DNA of 64,000 nucleotides, taken from Mesorhizobium sp. M1D.F.Ca.ET.043.01.1.1 (GTDB lineage: Bacteria; Pseudomonadota; Alphaproteobacteria; Rhizobiales; Rhizobiaceae). This document shows, piece by piece, positions 7,959 through 17,736 of the stretch (position 1 is the stretch's first letter; every line of letters starts with the position of its first letter). The stretch spans positions 2,108,001 through 2,172,000 of the forward strand of contig NZ_CP034444.1 in NCBI RefSeq assembly GCF_003952385.1. Reading direction: 5' to 3'. The translations under genes were made by a program, and so were the position numbers. Under the pieces are notes generated by a model, which saw nothing but the letters and a program-made list of their open reading frames with translations, searched no databases and had not been told where the DNA came from.

Positions 7959-8765
7959 CTACCGCTTTGACCGTCTCCAACCGGCTGCGACGGCCTCGGC
8001 TTCCGAGCAGAACCACCTTTCCCCCTTAGCCGGGCTAATTAGGGTTACGCTATAATATTTTTGTCCCGGTATGTGATAGATGCGTTCGCCCTCAGCCGAT
8101 ATATTGCCCTTGATATTGCAGCCGGCATTTCCGCTACTGAAAACTGAAAGCGGTGCAGTCGTTGGCTCGTCGTCACTATGTTGCGCTCGCCAGTCCCACG
8201 GCGCCTGAAAAGATCCCACCCATAAACCGACCCTCGCAGCACTGGCCTTCGATTGTTGCGTTGCATATTCGCCCTGACTGTACTTCGGCCAATCGAGAGC
8301 TTCGCCATGCTCGACCATCCACGCCGCCACGTTGGCACCGTCAGATCGGGTGCAATCTCCGACAAAGCGCCCGTAGCGATCCCACGTAACGAACGAGCAG
8401 TGAATCGGCCTGGAGGCAGCCAGGAAATCATCCAGCGCTTGGGCGGAACGCCGGCCGCAGGGATATTCGAACCCCTTCGCATCGTCGCAGTACTGGCGGC
8501 TCTCCGGCGCGTCGATCCCGTTGAGGCGTATTCGTTGACCATGTACCTCGATCGTATCGCCATCGATGACCGAGGCGACTCCACCAATCGCGACTGGCTT
8601 CGGCTTGATCAGGTTTTGCAAATTGATCTCTGGCAGCGAGCCGGTGTTATGCATGACAAACTGCGTCACCAGGGCGGTAGCCGCCGCCACAGTTACCAGC
8701 ACGAGGCGGAGCGGCACGCTTGCCCAACGGCTGGCGCGAGAGCGCTTGGCGCGGAAATGCTTCAT
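7959..8765 (-). CDS. Thermonuclease-family (SNase-like) exported protein
   Basis: A 268-residue protein. An N-terminal hydrophobic segment (residues ~19-40) probably exports or anchors it. The nuclease fold follows: VIDGDTIEVHGQRIRLNGIDAPES carries the Asp-Gly-Asp and Arg-Leu-x-Gly-x-Asp motifs of staphylococcal nuclease relatives, and VTWDRYGRFVGDC the later catalytic Arg region. A small C-terminal module (GCNIKGNIS ... IYHIPGQKYY ... GERWFCSEAEAVAAGWRRS) with two Cys is common in such plasmid-encoded proteins. It overlaps the preceding small gene by ATGA. Likely a periplasmic nuclease; its role in the element is unknown. Confidence 0.85.
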   Translation of the reverse strand: MKHFRAKRSRASRWASVPLRLVLVTVAAATALVTQFVMHNTGSLPEINLQNLIKPKPVAIGGVASVIDGDTIEVHGQRIRLNGIDAPESRQYCDDAKGFEYPCGRRSAQALDDFLAASRPIHCSFVTWDRYGRFVGDCTRSDGANVAAWMVEHGEALDWPKYSQGEYATQQSKASAARVGLWVGSFQAPWDWRAQHSDDEPTTAPLSVFSSGNAGCNIKGNISAEGERIYHIPGQKYYSVTLISPAKGERWFCSEAEAVAAGWRRSKR

Positions 8766-8971
8766 CTGCCGCCAAACAGCCTTTTGAGCAGGCTCCAGAA
8801 ACTGACGGTGGTGCGGTCATAGACCCGATTGTAAGCGGCTCGCTTAGGGTCGGTGACCCATCCCAAACCGCGTGGAGCCTTCATGCCGAGACTTTGCTTC
8901 ACCATACGCTTAACAGATGTTCTGGCCGCCAAGCTGCGTTCGATGCTTGGTCTGCGGATCCCCACTTTCAT
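8762..8971 (-). CDS. Small basic conserved protein, unknown
   Basis: A 69-residue basic protein ending in SFWSLLKRLFGGR, with a WVTDPKRAAYNRVYDRTTV core that I associate with small genes near plasmid/phage thermonucleases. It starts at 8971, and its stop overlaps the thermonuclease start (ATGA), so the two are translationally coupled. No domain of known function. Confidence 0.6.
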   Translation of the reverse strand: MKVGIRRPSIERSLAARTSVKRMVKQSLGMKAPRGLGWVTDPKRAAYNRVYDRTTVSFWSLLKRLFGGR

Positions 8972-8980
8972 TTTGCTCCC

Positions 8981-9364
8981 CTACCTCTCGCAACCCACGC
9001 CATCATGATCACGGTCAAGGTGGTTGCGATCGGACGGGCCGACCGAGACAGGTCCCTGGACGACAGGGTTGTTGCCTCTACCGCCGGCGCAGTCCAGATC
9101 GGCGCCGTTGTTTGGCAAGGCAGACGCCGGCTGCGGCGTTCCGCGGTACCTTTGAATGACAGCCGTCATCCGCTGCCCGTCGCCCTCGATCTTCGTGTTG
9201 TTGCTGTTGGGGTTGAACGGGTCGACCGTCTGGAGAAGCTGGTTCTGGCGAGCGGAGTCACCTGACGCCAACGTCATCGTGTCGTAGTTGTTGAGATAGT
9301 CGGCCGCGCAGCCGCTAACACTCAAGGCCACGATTGCGACGCACATCGAGATCTTCCTTCGCAT
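8981..9364 (-). CDS. Excalibur-type calcium-binding-like lipoprotein
   Basis: A 127-residue protein. A lipoprotein signal (IVALSVSGCAAD) ends in a lipobox cysteine at about residue 19. The C-terminus, DRDHDGVGCER with an earlier LDCA, matches the excalibur motif (Asp-x-Asp-x-Asp-Gly-x-x-Cys-Glu) found in extracellular nucleases and calcium-dependent surface proteins. It lies ten bases upstream of the small basic gene and in the same direction, consistent with one secreted-protein operon. Exact function unknown. Confidence 0.7.
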   Translation of the reverse strand: MRRKISMCVAIVALSVSGCAADYLNNYDTMTLASGDSARQNQLLQTVDPFNPNSNNTKIEGDGQRMTAVIQRYRGTPQPASALPNNGADLDCAGGRGNNPVVQGPVSVGPSDRNHLDRDHDGVGCER

Positions 9365-9379
9365 GACGTCGTTCCCGCC

Positions 9380-9880
9380 TTACACCGGGGAGGGATTGAT
9401 GCCGGCTGATTTCAACTTCACTCCAAGTTTAGCTCGCGTGGCGCAAGCCGCCTTGTCACCAGCAACGCATTTGTTGTTCGCATCCTTCCAGTCCAACAGG
9501 GCGGTGTTGATCCAGCTGCCAGGCGCGCGGGCAATCCCATAGGGCGTAGCCGATGCACCGGTAACAACCGGCGCTGCTGCCGCGCCAGCTTGTCCATGCG
9601 GCGCACGCTTCCAGCCGCTGATGATGAGACAATTTCTCATGAAATCATCCTCGGCAATCGCATTGCCGATAGCATTGCCAACCCCGGCACCGGCAACAAA
9701 CCCCGGCGACCCGATAGCAATATAGCCTTGGTCTACTGACCTTTTCTGAAGTTCGCACTGTGCATGAGCGACATCGAAACTCGGCCCATACCCGATCTGA
9801 ACGTAATCTGCTTGATTGCTAGTTTGACAGCCGCATAGAGCGGCAGCCGCACAGAGTGCCGGCAACACCTTTATTTGCAT
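9380..9880 (-). CDS. Putative lipoprotein, unknown function
   Basis: A 166-residue protein if begun at 9880, where a GGGG-rich ribosome-binding site precedes the ATG and gives a clean lipoprotein signal (VLPALCAAAALCGCQ). A Gly/Ala-rich segment (GFVAGAGVGNAIGNAIAEDDFMRNC) resembles the hydrophobic glycine-zipper stretch of small outer-membrane lipoproteins. The longer frame to 10039 lacks a sensible signal. It ends 15 bases before the excalibur lipoprotein. Confidence 0.65.
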   Translation of the reverse strand: MQIKVLPALCAAAALCGCQTSNQADYVQIGYGPSFDVAHAQCELQKRSVDQGYIAIGSPGFVAGAGVGNAIGNAIAEDDFMRNCLIISGWKRAPHGQAGAAAAPVVTGASATPYGIARAPGSWINTALLDWKDANNKCVAGDKAACATRAKLGVKLKSAGINPSPV

Positions 9881-10793
9881 ATCCCCCCAACCCCTCCCAT
9901 GGCTGAGGCCAGCATCTCTCAAAGCAAATATTAGCGCAAGAGACCAAATCCATTCTGGTGAACGCTGAACTGAAGTTGCTGTCGTCTGATATTGTCCGGG
10001 TGTAACGGGCGCTCTCAGCTGGCAAGCATGCTTGGCCAACCCGCTCCATCGAATGACCAGACCATCTCACTCATGACGGGGGATGAGGTACGCTCGTATC
10101 GGAGAGCAAACACGAACCAGCGTCATTACAGCCTCTCCGTGTTCGCCTTCTGTGCTTCGAAATGCCTGATTGTGACAGTCCGGGCGCGATGTCGACATCT
10201 GCACGCCGGTCGAAGCCGCGCTGGCTATTCAAACGGCGGCGAGACTTGATGCTTTGGATTCGCTAAATTGTTGTGACGGCCATGGCAGAGGAACGCACCT
10301 TTGCGCGATTGCGTCCCTCCTTCCCCTCATCATCGGCTGCGAGCGGTGGGCGGCGAAAATCACCATGACCGCATTCGCTTGCAGGCCCACATGGCCGCAT
10401 GTCGGCGGCGCATGTCAATGTCGGCGGCGCCATTACCAGGTGGGAGGAGGCCCAGCGCAGCAGCGCCGTTCTGCACCACGAACTCGGCCAGGTGAAAGAT
10501 GGCGTCGCGCGCCGGATTATCGTGACGATCAACGAGCAGATCCACAGCGGGGTGCGCGAGTCGGAGGACCGGCCTGATTCGCAGCCGAGCGGTCGGGCGT
10601 ATCCCCTTATAATGGCAACGGCGGCTTGGTTGGCCAAACCTTGTGGACGTAATCCGCGATCCCCGAGGCGCGCGCGATGTAAACCTCCGGCAAGTCCAAT
10701 AAAAACATTTATGGCGAAGTGGGTCATATGCAAGCCCTTCATAAGCAAGACCACACGATAAAGGCTGGGAAAGCAGACATACGATCTTGCATT
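9881..10793. other. Region without a recognised gene between lipoprotein genes and nodB
   Basis: Open frames exist on both strands (for example plus 10399-10761 and minus 10263-10754), but they overlap one another and neither shows a motif I know. Probably decayed DNA; I cannot choose a coding strand. Confidence 0.35.
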
Positions 10794-11447
10794 TCAGTGA
10801 TGTACTGGAAGCGAGCGAATTTCATATCCGCTGGCATGTAATGCCGGAATCAGATTGGACAGCGCCACAACGGTCTGGTCGCGCAGACCGGCTTGAGTGC
10901 CGGAATCGTCGGGAGGGCAACCGTCATGCAAGAGCACGATTGCGCCAGGCCGGACCGAAGCGAGCACTGCATCGACGATCGCGTCGGTGCCGGGCCGCGC
11001 CCAGTCTCTTGGGTCTATCGACCAATGAAGGGCGGCCAGCCCGGCGATCTGTGACGCAGTGAACACTTCTTCGCTCCAGGCGCCGTATGGCGCGCGAATG
11101 TAGCGGATCGAAGCCTGCGGGCATGCTCCCATGATGGCACGGTTCGCCTCAAATACCTCACGTTGCACTTCGCCCAAGCCGCATTTGGACAGATCCGGAT
11201 GAGACATCGTGTGGTTGCCCACCTCGTGCCCTTCTGCGATCATTCGCTGAAGGAGATCCGGGTGCTCTGCGGCATAGGCACCAATGACGAAGAAAGTCGC
11301 TGGCACCCCGTTTTGCGCCAGCACATCGAGTATCTGTGGTGTGAAAAATGGATCGGGACCGTCGTCAAACGTCAGGTAAACGCTCGGACGGCCGGTTCCA
11401 TCAGCGCATTCACTCTGCACCTCATATATCTTATCAAGATGCTTCAT
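10794..11447 (-). CDS. nodB: NodB chitooligosaccharide deacetylase
   Basis: A 217-residue polysaccharide deacetylase that removes the N-acetyl group from the non-reducing end of the NodC product, in the cytoplasm, before NodA acylation. Family-4 esterase motifs are present: TFDDGPDP (metal-binding Asp), HEVGNHTMSHPDL (His pair), RAPYG, and HDG near the C-terminus. Full family length. A GAGGA site precedes the ATG. A nod box lies about 290 bases upstream, so NodD/flavonoid control is expected. NodB stands apart from nodA/C, as in Mesorhizobium loti. The reading frame is intact. Confidence 0.95.
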   Translation of the reverse strand: MKHLDKIYEVQSECADGTGRPSVYLTFDDGPDPFFTPQILDVLAQNGVPATFFVIGAYAAEHPDLLQRMIAEGHEVGNHTMSHPDLSKCGLGEVQREVFEANRAIMGACPQASIRYIRAPYGAWSEEVFTASQIAGLAALHWSIDPRDWARPGTDAIVDAVLASVRPGAIVLLHDGCPPDDSGTQAGLRDQTVVALSNLIPALHASGYEIRSLPVHH

Positions 11448-11734
11448 AGCTGCGTATCCTCAATTGTTGTACCGGACATCGGCCGCGCAATCGGCATAGC
11501 CAAGAGAGCACGTGCTCAACGCGCGAGACGTGCAGGTCGGGGTTCGGCACTCCGGAGTGGGCTCGTTCGCGAACGTAGACGCAATGGCCGCCACGCCGTA
11601 CCGACGATCTGGTCGAAAAGCAGAGCGGCTCGCTTAGAGTTCGGCGCAGAGCAGGAAAGCACACACCAGAAAACGCATACACCGACAAACACCACCTAAG
11701 GCCGCATCTTGAATTGTTCTATGCGACGTCCTTT

Positions 11735-11782
11735 CAATCGGCAAAATCGATTGTTTCGATGACGAGCATCCACTTTGCGGAT
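11735..11782 (-). promoter_or_regulatory. nod box upstream of nodB
   Basis: Read on the minus strand, the 48 bases contain the core AAACAATCGATTTTGCCGAT and the upstream half ATCCGCAAAGTGGATGC, with the spacing of the NodD-binding nod box. It is oriented toward nodB. Confidence 0.9.
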
Positions 11783-11783
11783 A

Positions 11784-11975
11784 GACGAGACAAAGGCCTT
11801 GAATCTGAACCTCCTGGTCGTGCGACGCACCCACCGAGCGCACCCTCACGGGGTGGCAAGCAGATCAACCCCAAGAGCCGGCCATGAGCGCGTCCGTGTG
11901 CCCGGCTGTCAATTATTCCGACGATGGACTGGTTACGGCGAGCACCCACGAGCGTGGCCTACCCCGCGCGTGGAA
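11784..11975 (+). pseudogene. nodD: Truncated nodD 5' remnant next to the nodB nod box
   Basis: Directly beyond the nod box and divergent from nodB, bases still align by eye with the start of nodD: KALNLNLLVV from the helix-turn-helix region, then DNA resembling that for the Leu-Thr-Ala-Ala and Ser-Gln-Pro-Ala-Met-Ser segments near 11840-11890. Several indels and loss of the start codon make it non-functional; similarity fades before the MocR gene. Confidence 0.6.
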
Positions 11976-11987
11976 ACCGTAAGCGTC

Positions 11988-13457
11988 TCAGAGTTGAGCG
12001 ACGACGTCCCGCAGCATCTCGACGCCTTTTTCGATCTGCCGGATGCCCAAGGCGGAATAGCCCACGACAAGCCCGACGCGATCGGCCTCTCCTGCTCCCG
12101 ACTGCCGATGATAAAGCGGCGAAATGGGGTGCAGACCTAGACCCGCGTATCGCGCGGCTTCGACCAACGCCGTTTCGCGCGACCGCGGCAGGTCGTTGAA
12201 CCATATGACGACGTGCAGTCCAGCCTCTGCCCCCTGGACGGCGATCCTATCTTGAAAACTCCGTTTCATGGTGGTCAGCAATACTTCCCGGCGCTCGCCG
12301 TTGAGGCGGCGCACGCGGCGCACATGGTTTTCATAGCTGCCGCTCTCGATCAGGGAGGCCAATGACTCCTGCTCGGCTATCGGAGAATGCCGGTCGGCAA
12401 ACTGCTTGGCAGTTTCGAAAACCTGCTGCAATTCCACCGGCACGACGAGATAGCCGATGCGCAGCATCGGCGAGAGCGTCTTGGAGATGGTGCCTAGGTA
12501 GATGACGGCCCCATGATCCTCCAGGCTGTGCAGCGGGGGAACGGGGCTGATATCGTAGCGATATTCGCTGTCGTAGTCGTCCTCGATGACGTAGGCGCCC
12601 TCGTCCCGCGCCCATTCCAGAAGCTGATGCCGCCGCGCGATCGGCATGACGCCGCCGAGCGGAAACTGATGCGACGGCGTCGCATAGGCAAGCCGGGCCG
12701 CGACGCCCGCCAGTTGCTCCGTCTGCATGCCGTGCTCGTCAACCTCGACGGGAACCGGCGTGGCACCTGTACTGGCAAAGACCTCGCGCGCCATCCTGTA
12801 GCAGGGGTCCTCAATGACGAAGCTGTCCCCTGGGTCGAGCAGCAGGCGCGCGCAGAGATCGAGCCCCTGCTGCGAACCATTGACGATGACGATCTGCTCA
12901 GGGTCGCAGCGCACAGTACGAGCGCGCCAGAGATAGCCCTGAAGCGCCTGGCGCAGCCGGCGCGAACCGCATGGATGGTCGTAGGCGAGCCGTGCCGGCC
13001 GCTGCGCCATCACCGCGTTCATCGTGCGCTTCCAAACGGATGCCGGGAAATCTGAGGGCGCCAGGTCGCCATATCGGAAATCGATCTTCAGCCTGTTGGG
13101 CAGGTAATCCGGCCAGCGCCGAGCGCCACGCAGCCGTTCGCCATAGTTTGACAAGTGACCCGGGCCGGCCTGTTTTTGGGGATTGGCCGTTAGCTCAGGT
13201 CCGATCAGCGAGGACGCGACACGATGGCGCGCGCCTTGACGGACGTCGATGAAACCTTCCGCCGCCAGCTGCTCGTAGGCAGCGGTGACGGTCGTCCGCG
13301 AGACTCCAAGTTCCTCGGCGAGACCACGTGAGGAGGGCAGTTGGCTGCCGGTGTTGTAGACGCCTCTGAGGATCTGCTCGCGAAGCGATTCGTAGATCTG
13401 GCGCGCACCCATGCCGTACGAGCGGTTTGAGCCACCGGGACTTGGAAACTGGACCAT
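11988..13457 (-). CDS. MocR/PdxR-family regulator (GntR wHTH plus aminotransferase-like domain)
   Basis: From the chosen start at 13457 (GGAGG six bases upstream) it has 489 residues. The N-terminal GntR winged helix includes GMGARQIYESLREQIL and LPSSRGLAEELGVSRTTVTA. The C-terminal fold-type-I aminotransferase domain has the PLP-lysine region YLGTISKTLSPMLRIGYLV and EDDYDSEYRY. MocR proteins use PLP as ligand to control genes such as pyridoxal synthesis or amine catabolism. No target gene sits divergently beside it, so the regulon is unknown. The longer frame to 13550 lacks a ribosome-binding site. Confidence 0.88.
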   Translation of the reverse strand: MVQFPSPGGSNRSYGMGARQIYESLREQILRGVYNTGSQLPSSRGLAEELGVSRTTVTAAYEQLAAEGFIDVRQGARHRVASSLIGPELTANPQKQAGPGHLSNYGERLRGARRWPDYLPNRLKIDFRYGDLAPSDFPASVWKRTMNAVMAQRPARLAYDHPCGSRRLRQALQGYLWRARTVRCDPEQIVIVNGSQQGLDLCARLLLDPGDSFVIEDPCYRMAREVFASTGATPVPVEVDEHGMQTEQLAGVAARLAYATPSHQFPLGGVMPIARRHQLLEWARDEGAYVIEDDYDSEYRYDISPVPPLHSLEDHGAVIYLGTISKTLSPMLRIGYLVVPVELQQVFETAKQFADRHSPIAEQESLASLIESGSYENHVRRVRRLNGERREVLLTTMKRSFQDRIAVQGAEAGLHVVIWFNDLPRSRETALVEAARYAGLGLHPISPLYHRQSGAGEADRVGLVVGYSALGIRQIEKGVEMLRDVVAQL

Positions 13458-13484
13458 TTCTTTTCCTCCCAACTGGACCAGTTT
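13447..13484. promoter_or_regulatory. Candidate MocR operator repeats
   Basis: The ten-mer AACTGGACCA occurs twice in direct orientation (13447-13456 and 13471-13480, 24 bases apart); the second copy is part of the palindrome AACTGGACCAGTTT. The first copy covers the start codon. Such repeats are typical of MocR autoregulatory sites. Confidence 0.5.
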
Positions 13485-14149
13485 GCAGCTATTGTTGCAG
13501 AAAGCCAAGAGTTGTCCGAAGTCGATGCCCGAGCCCGACCCCCGCTCCAAGACTGAAAAACTGGCACAGTTTGCGAGCGGCCAATTCGGCTACCCGCGCG
13601 ATAGGCTGCGGCGCTCCAGTCGAACTCGCATGGATTAGATCGGCGTTGCCAACTGAGGTTCGCGTCACGCTAGGAAGACGTTCAACGTTCCTCGCGGAAA
13701 TCCTTCAGCGACGCGTGGCGCAGCTTGAGAAGCGCAGCGCTCTCTACCATGCCGCGCGGCTGGAGATGTTGCACAACGGGGTGCTTGAGCGAAAGGAGCA
13801 GACCGACCGTTCTGCTGAAACGGTCGAGGAAGCGGCGGAAATATTCGCCGAGGCTGTTCGCCCTTGCCGGAGGCACTCAGACGCTCGGTATGTGAGAGCC
13901 AGGCCGTCACATCGGGCTTTTGCAGTAGCAGACAACGGACGGCATCACTCGTCCCGGCCATCCGGATATCGGCGCTATCATTCGCGCTCGAACACCTTGG
14001 CTCAGATCGACCGACGCCGAGAGCGGCCCGTCGTCGCGGCTTATCCTTGGCGATGCCGATAGTCCGATCAATCACTCGGCCGGCCCGACCCGCGTCCGCC
14101 AGATATCCGAGTTTGCGCCGCCTTATCGCCTGGCTTATGCCGCCACGGA
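13485..14149. other. Decayed DNA between MocR gene and IS1380 remnant
   Basis: Overlapping open frames on both strands (plus 13427-14062, minus 13665-14075) have no family motif I recognise. Probably remains of mobile elements; nothing firm to call. Confidence 0.35.
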
Positions 14150-14500
14150 TCGCTTCGACCTGGTCGCTTCAGAGCCTCACCGGCCAAACCCCTTCCTCCG
14201 GATCTGCCGACATCAACGGTTTTATTTTCGACATCCAATGCGCCCGTCGAAGTCCAACAGCTCGCGTTGGCCACGCCCTCATTCGCTGACCTCGACACGA
14301 GGCGATGACGCGTTCGACGCGGCTCCAACTGCCGGCTCCGTGAACGAATTTAATCTTCGGACTCGCCTTTCGCCGACGCCTCGAAGCGCGCCATTGTGCG
14401 GGACTCCAGATCCGCGACATGCCTTGCGCAGGTCGTGTGAGCGCCAGGCCGAGGCTGAAGTCCATATAGTTGGCGCGGCACCAGTCGAAGACCTGCGGAT
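14150..14500 (-). pseudogene. IS1380-type transposase remnant
   Basis: On the minus strand the sequence NPQVFDWCRANYMDFSLGLA, followed by KIKFVHGAGSWSRVERVIA, resembles the catalytic part of IS1380-family transposases (the W-C-E-A-N and S-W-S-R-x-R-R-V signatures). Stops and shifts on both sides show only a fragment remains. No terminal repeats found. Confidence 0.5.
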
Positions 14501-14637
14501 TGCAATAAATGGCTGTGGATCAGGATCCGGGTGTTCGGCCAATTGCTCCGGATCCCCGCACCAGGCGGCCTGTCATAGGAAGGTTCTTGGATGCACCGGT
14601 GTTTCGGCAGCTTGTATCGGTCGTCCAGGCTCTGGCA

Positions 14638-16665
14638 TCATTTCTGGTGGACCCGAACAGCTTGTGAGGGGTGCATCCGAACGTGGCGCTGCTCCCACAA
14701 TCGTCTCAGCTCTGATGTGAGAGCCTCGCGCTTGGCTTGATCCAGCGTAATCGTGTCGAGCAGATCCGCGAGCACGGCCTCGCCTTCGATCCGCGTCAGC
14801 AGATCGAACAAGTCATGTGATATACGCGCACAGTCACGGTTATCCGTTCGAATTTCGCAGACGGTCTCCTGGCGATCCTGCGCCGTGTATTCGCGGACTT
14901 TATGCAGGGATACATAAGGCGGCAATGAAACCGCGAGCGCAGTCCAGTCCTGCAGCGTTGCGGCCCGTTTTTTGACGAGGTACGGCCCGACCACAAGTCC
15001 ATCCAGCTCTGTCGTCAAGAACGTGGCAATCGAGTCTGCAACTGAATCTACGATCGGCTCGGCATTGTTGTTAAAGGACGTGTTGAGCAGCATTGGGATG
15101 CCCGTCCGCTGCTTGAAGGCATTGATGAGGTTCCAGTAGGCAGGACTGGCCTTGCGCGATACTGTTTGCAGCCGAGCCGTACCGTCGACGTGCGTGATGG
15201 CGCCGAGCAAACCACGTTTGGAATCGTGCACACGAACTACGAAGTTCATGAACGGAAATTCGCACGCGCTCCCCGGGAGGTCAAAAAATTCGCGCGCATC
15301 CTCCTCCAGCACTGATGGGGCGAACGGGCGATACCCTTCCCGCTTCTTGACCATAGCGTTGATCCGGTCCTTGTTTGTGGCGGGCCTGGGGTCGGCAAGA
15401 ATGCTGCGATTTCCGAGCGCGCGCGGCCCGAACTCCGAACGACCTTGCACCCAGCCGATCACGGCGCCACCCGCCATCCACTCGGCTGCCCTATCCGCCA
15501 CTTCCTCGGTGCGTTCAAACTCCAGGTGCCCCGCCCATGCCTTTAGTTCCTCTTCGACAGCGTGATCACTCGCGAGATCCGGCCCCCAATAAACCTCCTG
15601 CAATCGCGCACGCGGCGCGGGGCGGCCCAGCTCATTAGACGCGATTAGTGCAGCGCCAAGTGCGCACCCAGCATCATGCGATGCGGGCTGCACGAAGATG
15701 TCTTCGAAAAGTCCTGAATAGAGCAGCTTGCCGTTCATGGAGCAATTGTGCGCGACTCCCCCGGCCAGGCACAACCGCGTCATCCCGGTGGCCTCACGAT
15801 AATGCCGAAGAATGTGAAACACGATGCGTTCGAGCGCCTCCTGTAACGACGCACTCACATCCTTGTGTTGCTGGGTGAATGGCATTCCCTTTTGCCGAAC
15901 CTGAATGCTGCGGAGCAAAGTCGGGCCGATGCGGTCCAGGTGGACGCGATACTCGCCGTTTGCTGACAGTTCATAGAACTGCTCGAAAAGCTCGCGATAG
16001 GGAACGGGATCGCCGTAGGGGGCAAGCCCCATTACCTTATACTCATCGAACAAGCCGTAGCCGAGATACCGGATCGTCTCGAGATAAAATTGCCCAAGGG
16101 AATTGTTCTCTGGGAAAGTCGCTAGTTGCTTAATTTCAGTACCGGATCCTATCGCCATGAGGCCCGACAGGAAATCACCAGAGCCATCGACCGCAAAAAT
16201 CAGACTTTGCTCGAAGCCCGACATTGCAAAAGCACTCACGGCGTGCGCCTGATGGTGACTTACGAACGAGATGCGCGAAGCGTCAAGTTCGGTACCGAAT
16301 TCCTGCGCCAACAGCTTCTGCACCAACAGTTTAGCATCCAACGGAATGGAGGCATCCGGCTGGGAAACAAGCATGTTTTCCAGCATGGCATTCGAGTAGG
16401 CTTCGGTAGCGTAGAACGCCACACGATCGATTTCGCTGAGCTGAACCCCGGCTGCTGAAAGACAGTATTGAGCCGCACTAATTGGGAGCTTGTTGGAATG
16501 TTTGATCCGATTGAGGCGCTCTTCTTCTACTGCCGCAATGACCTGTCCGTCCCGGACGAGCACCGCAGCGCCATCGTGCATGAATGTGTTCGGAATCTGA
16601 AACCTGTTTTCATAGACTTTGTCCAATCCGCCGTTCAATCCTAGACACAGCATCTTGCTCTCCAT
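14638..16665 (-). CDS. nolO: NolO carbamoyltransferase (Nod factor decoration)
   Basis: A 675-residue carbamoyltransferase of the NodU/CmcH family; NolO adds a carbamoyl group to the non-reducing end of Nod factors. Motifs: HDGAAVLVRDGQ, EEERLNRIKHSN, HHQAHAVSAFAMSGF (metal-binding His pair), VDGSGD, CLAGGVAHNCSMNGK, and the YrdC-like EFGPRALGNRSILADPR. Length fits NolO better than the shorter NodU. The start may be the second Met (16653), which has GGAG at good distance; the first Met lacks one. It is the last gene of the nodA-C-I-J-nolO direction, 280 bases after nodJ. Intact, but separated from its nod box by the IS in nodC. Confidence 0.9.
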   Translation of the reverse strand: MESKMLCLGLNGGLDKVYENRFQIPNTFMHDGAAVLVRDGQVIAAVEEERLNRIKHSNKLPISAAQYCLSAAGVQLSEIDRVAFYATEAYSNAMLENMLVSQPDASIPLDAKLLVQKLLAQEFGTELDASRISFVSHHQAHAVSAFAMSGFEQSLIFAVDGSGDFLSGLMAIGSGTEIKQLATFPENNSLGQFYLETIRYLGYGLFDEYKVMGLAPYGDPVPYRELFEQFYELSANGEYRVHLDRIGPTLLRSIQVRQKGMPFTQQHKDVSASLQEALERIVFHILRHYREATGMTRLCLAGGVAHNCSMNGKLLYSGLFEDIFVQPASHDAGCALGAALIASNELGRPAPRARLQEVYWGPDLASDHAVEEELKAWAGHLEFERTEEVADRAAEWMAGGAVIGWVQGRSEFGPRALGNRSILADPRPATNKDRINAMVKKREGYRPFAPSVLEEDAREFFDLPGSACEFPFMNFVVRVHDSKRGLLGAITHVDGTARLQTVSRKASPAYWNLINAFKQRTGIPMLLNTSFNNNAEPIVDSVADSIATFLTTELDGLVVGPYLVKKRAATLQDWTALAVSLPPYVSLHKVREYTAQDRQETVCEIRTDNRDCARISHDLFDLLTRIEGEAVLADLLDTITLDQAKREALTSELRRLWEQRHVRMHPSQAVRVHQK

Positions 16666-16944
16666 TTGTCGTGTGGAATACTAAATGGGCCTGTCTCGAG
16701 GCGGTCCGATCAAAAGACCGGCTGCGTTGTCATTCGCCCCCCGGCTAACGCCAGTCAGACATCACTGACCTCAAAGAATTCTCTTGGGTCCACCGGGATC
16801 AACATAAGATCCTGTGCTCGAGACGCCGGTTGTTCCATAGCGTTGTGAGATTGAATCGACGCCAGCTAAACCCTTCGCGGCACATGCTGGCGATGTCGTT
16901 TTATTTGCGTCCATAGCGCATAATTTATCTCCTTCTCTTTCGCG
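16666..16944. other. nodJ-nolO intergenic region
   Basis: No gene seen. The stretch lacks a nod box, so nolO probably depends on read-through from nodJ. Confidence 0.4.
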
Positions 16945-17733
16945 TCAGCGCATCAGTCGGCGGCGCAACAGCGCCATCGAGAGAAAGAATGGCAAGAGTG
17001 CGTACAGGCCGAGCACACCGATGTGCAGGGCGATGCCGGCGATCGGGCGATCAAGCATAATCGGGCGAATGAGGTCGATCGAATGTGACAGCGGCATGCA
17101 CCGCGCTATCTTCTGAAAGGCCTCAGGCAGCTGATTCAATGGGAAAACGGCGCCCGACAGGAACAGCATAGGTGTGAGCACAAGCGTCTGGTAAAATACG
17201 AAGTAATCGTAACTGGGCGAAAGTGCGGTGACGATCATCGCGAGGCTCGCAAATACGCATCCCGTCAGAGCAATGATTGGCAGCCCATAGAGGACGGACG
17301 GCCAGGCTGCATAGCCCAACGTTACCGTGACAATTGTAATTGCCGTACCGGCCAGGAACGCCTTCGTGGCTGCCCAGGCCAGTTCACCCAATACGATGTC
17401 GCCGAGGGTGACGTGCGTGTACAGCATGGCTTCCCATGTACGTTGAGAATGCATGCGAGCGAAAGCCGAGTACAATGTTTCGAGGGTAGAGGCGGTCATC
17501 GCACTTACCGCGACCATGCCGGCCGCCAAAAAGGCGATATACGACGCACCGTCGACGTGGCCGACCATTATGCCGAGACCGGTGCCGAGTCCGAAAAGAT
17601 AGATCATCGGATCGGCGAGGTTACCGAGAATCGACACGAGTGCGACTTTCTTCCATGCCAGATAGTTGCGGCGCCACACCGCAACCCAGTTCCACGCATT
17701 GGCCGGCAGCGCCGCGGCAAAACCTTCAATCAT
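16945..17733 (-). CDS. nodJ: NodJ, ABC-2 permease for Nod factor export
   Basis: A 262-residue integral membrane protein with about six hydrophobic segments (e.g. [49 protein letters not shown]) and the ABC-2 signature region [19 protein letters not shown]. With NodI it exports lipochitooligosaccharide across the inner membrane. A strong GGAGG precedes the ATG; the gene starts three bases after the nodI stop. Intact frame. Confidence 0.95.
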   Translation of the reverse strand: MIEGFAAALPANAWNWVAVWRRNYLAWKKVALVSILGNLADPMIYLFGLGTGLGIMVGHVDGASYIAFLAAGMVAVSAMTASTLETLYSAFARMHSQRTWEAMLYTHVTLGDIVLGELAWAATKAFLAGTAITIVTVTLGYAAWPSVLYGLPIIALTGCVFASLAMIVTALSPSYDYFVFYQTLVLTPMLFLSGAVFPLNQLPEAFQKIARCMPLSHSIDLIRPIMLDRPIAGIALHIGVLGLYALLPFFLSMALLRRRLMR

Positions 17734-17736
17734 CGT

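Noticed and set aside
12757-12775. GTGGCACC-type -24/-12 match inside the MocR gene
   Set aside because: The second element does not have GC at the right place and the site is inside coding sequence with no gene downstream.
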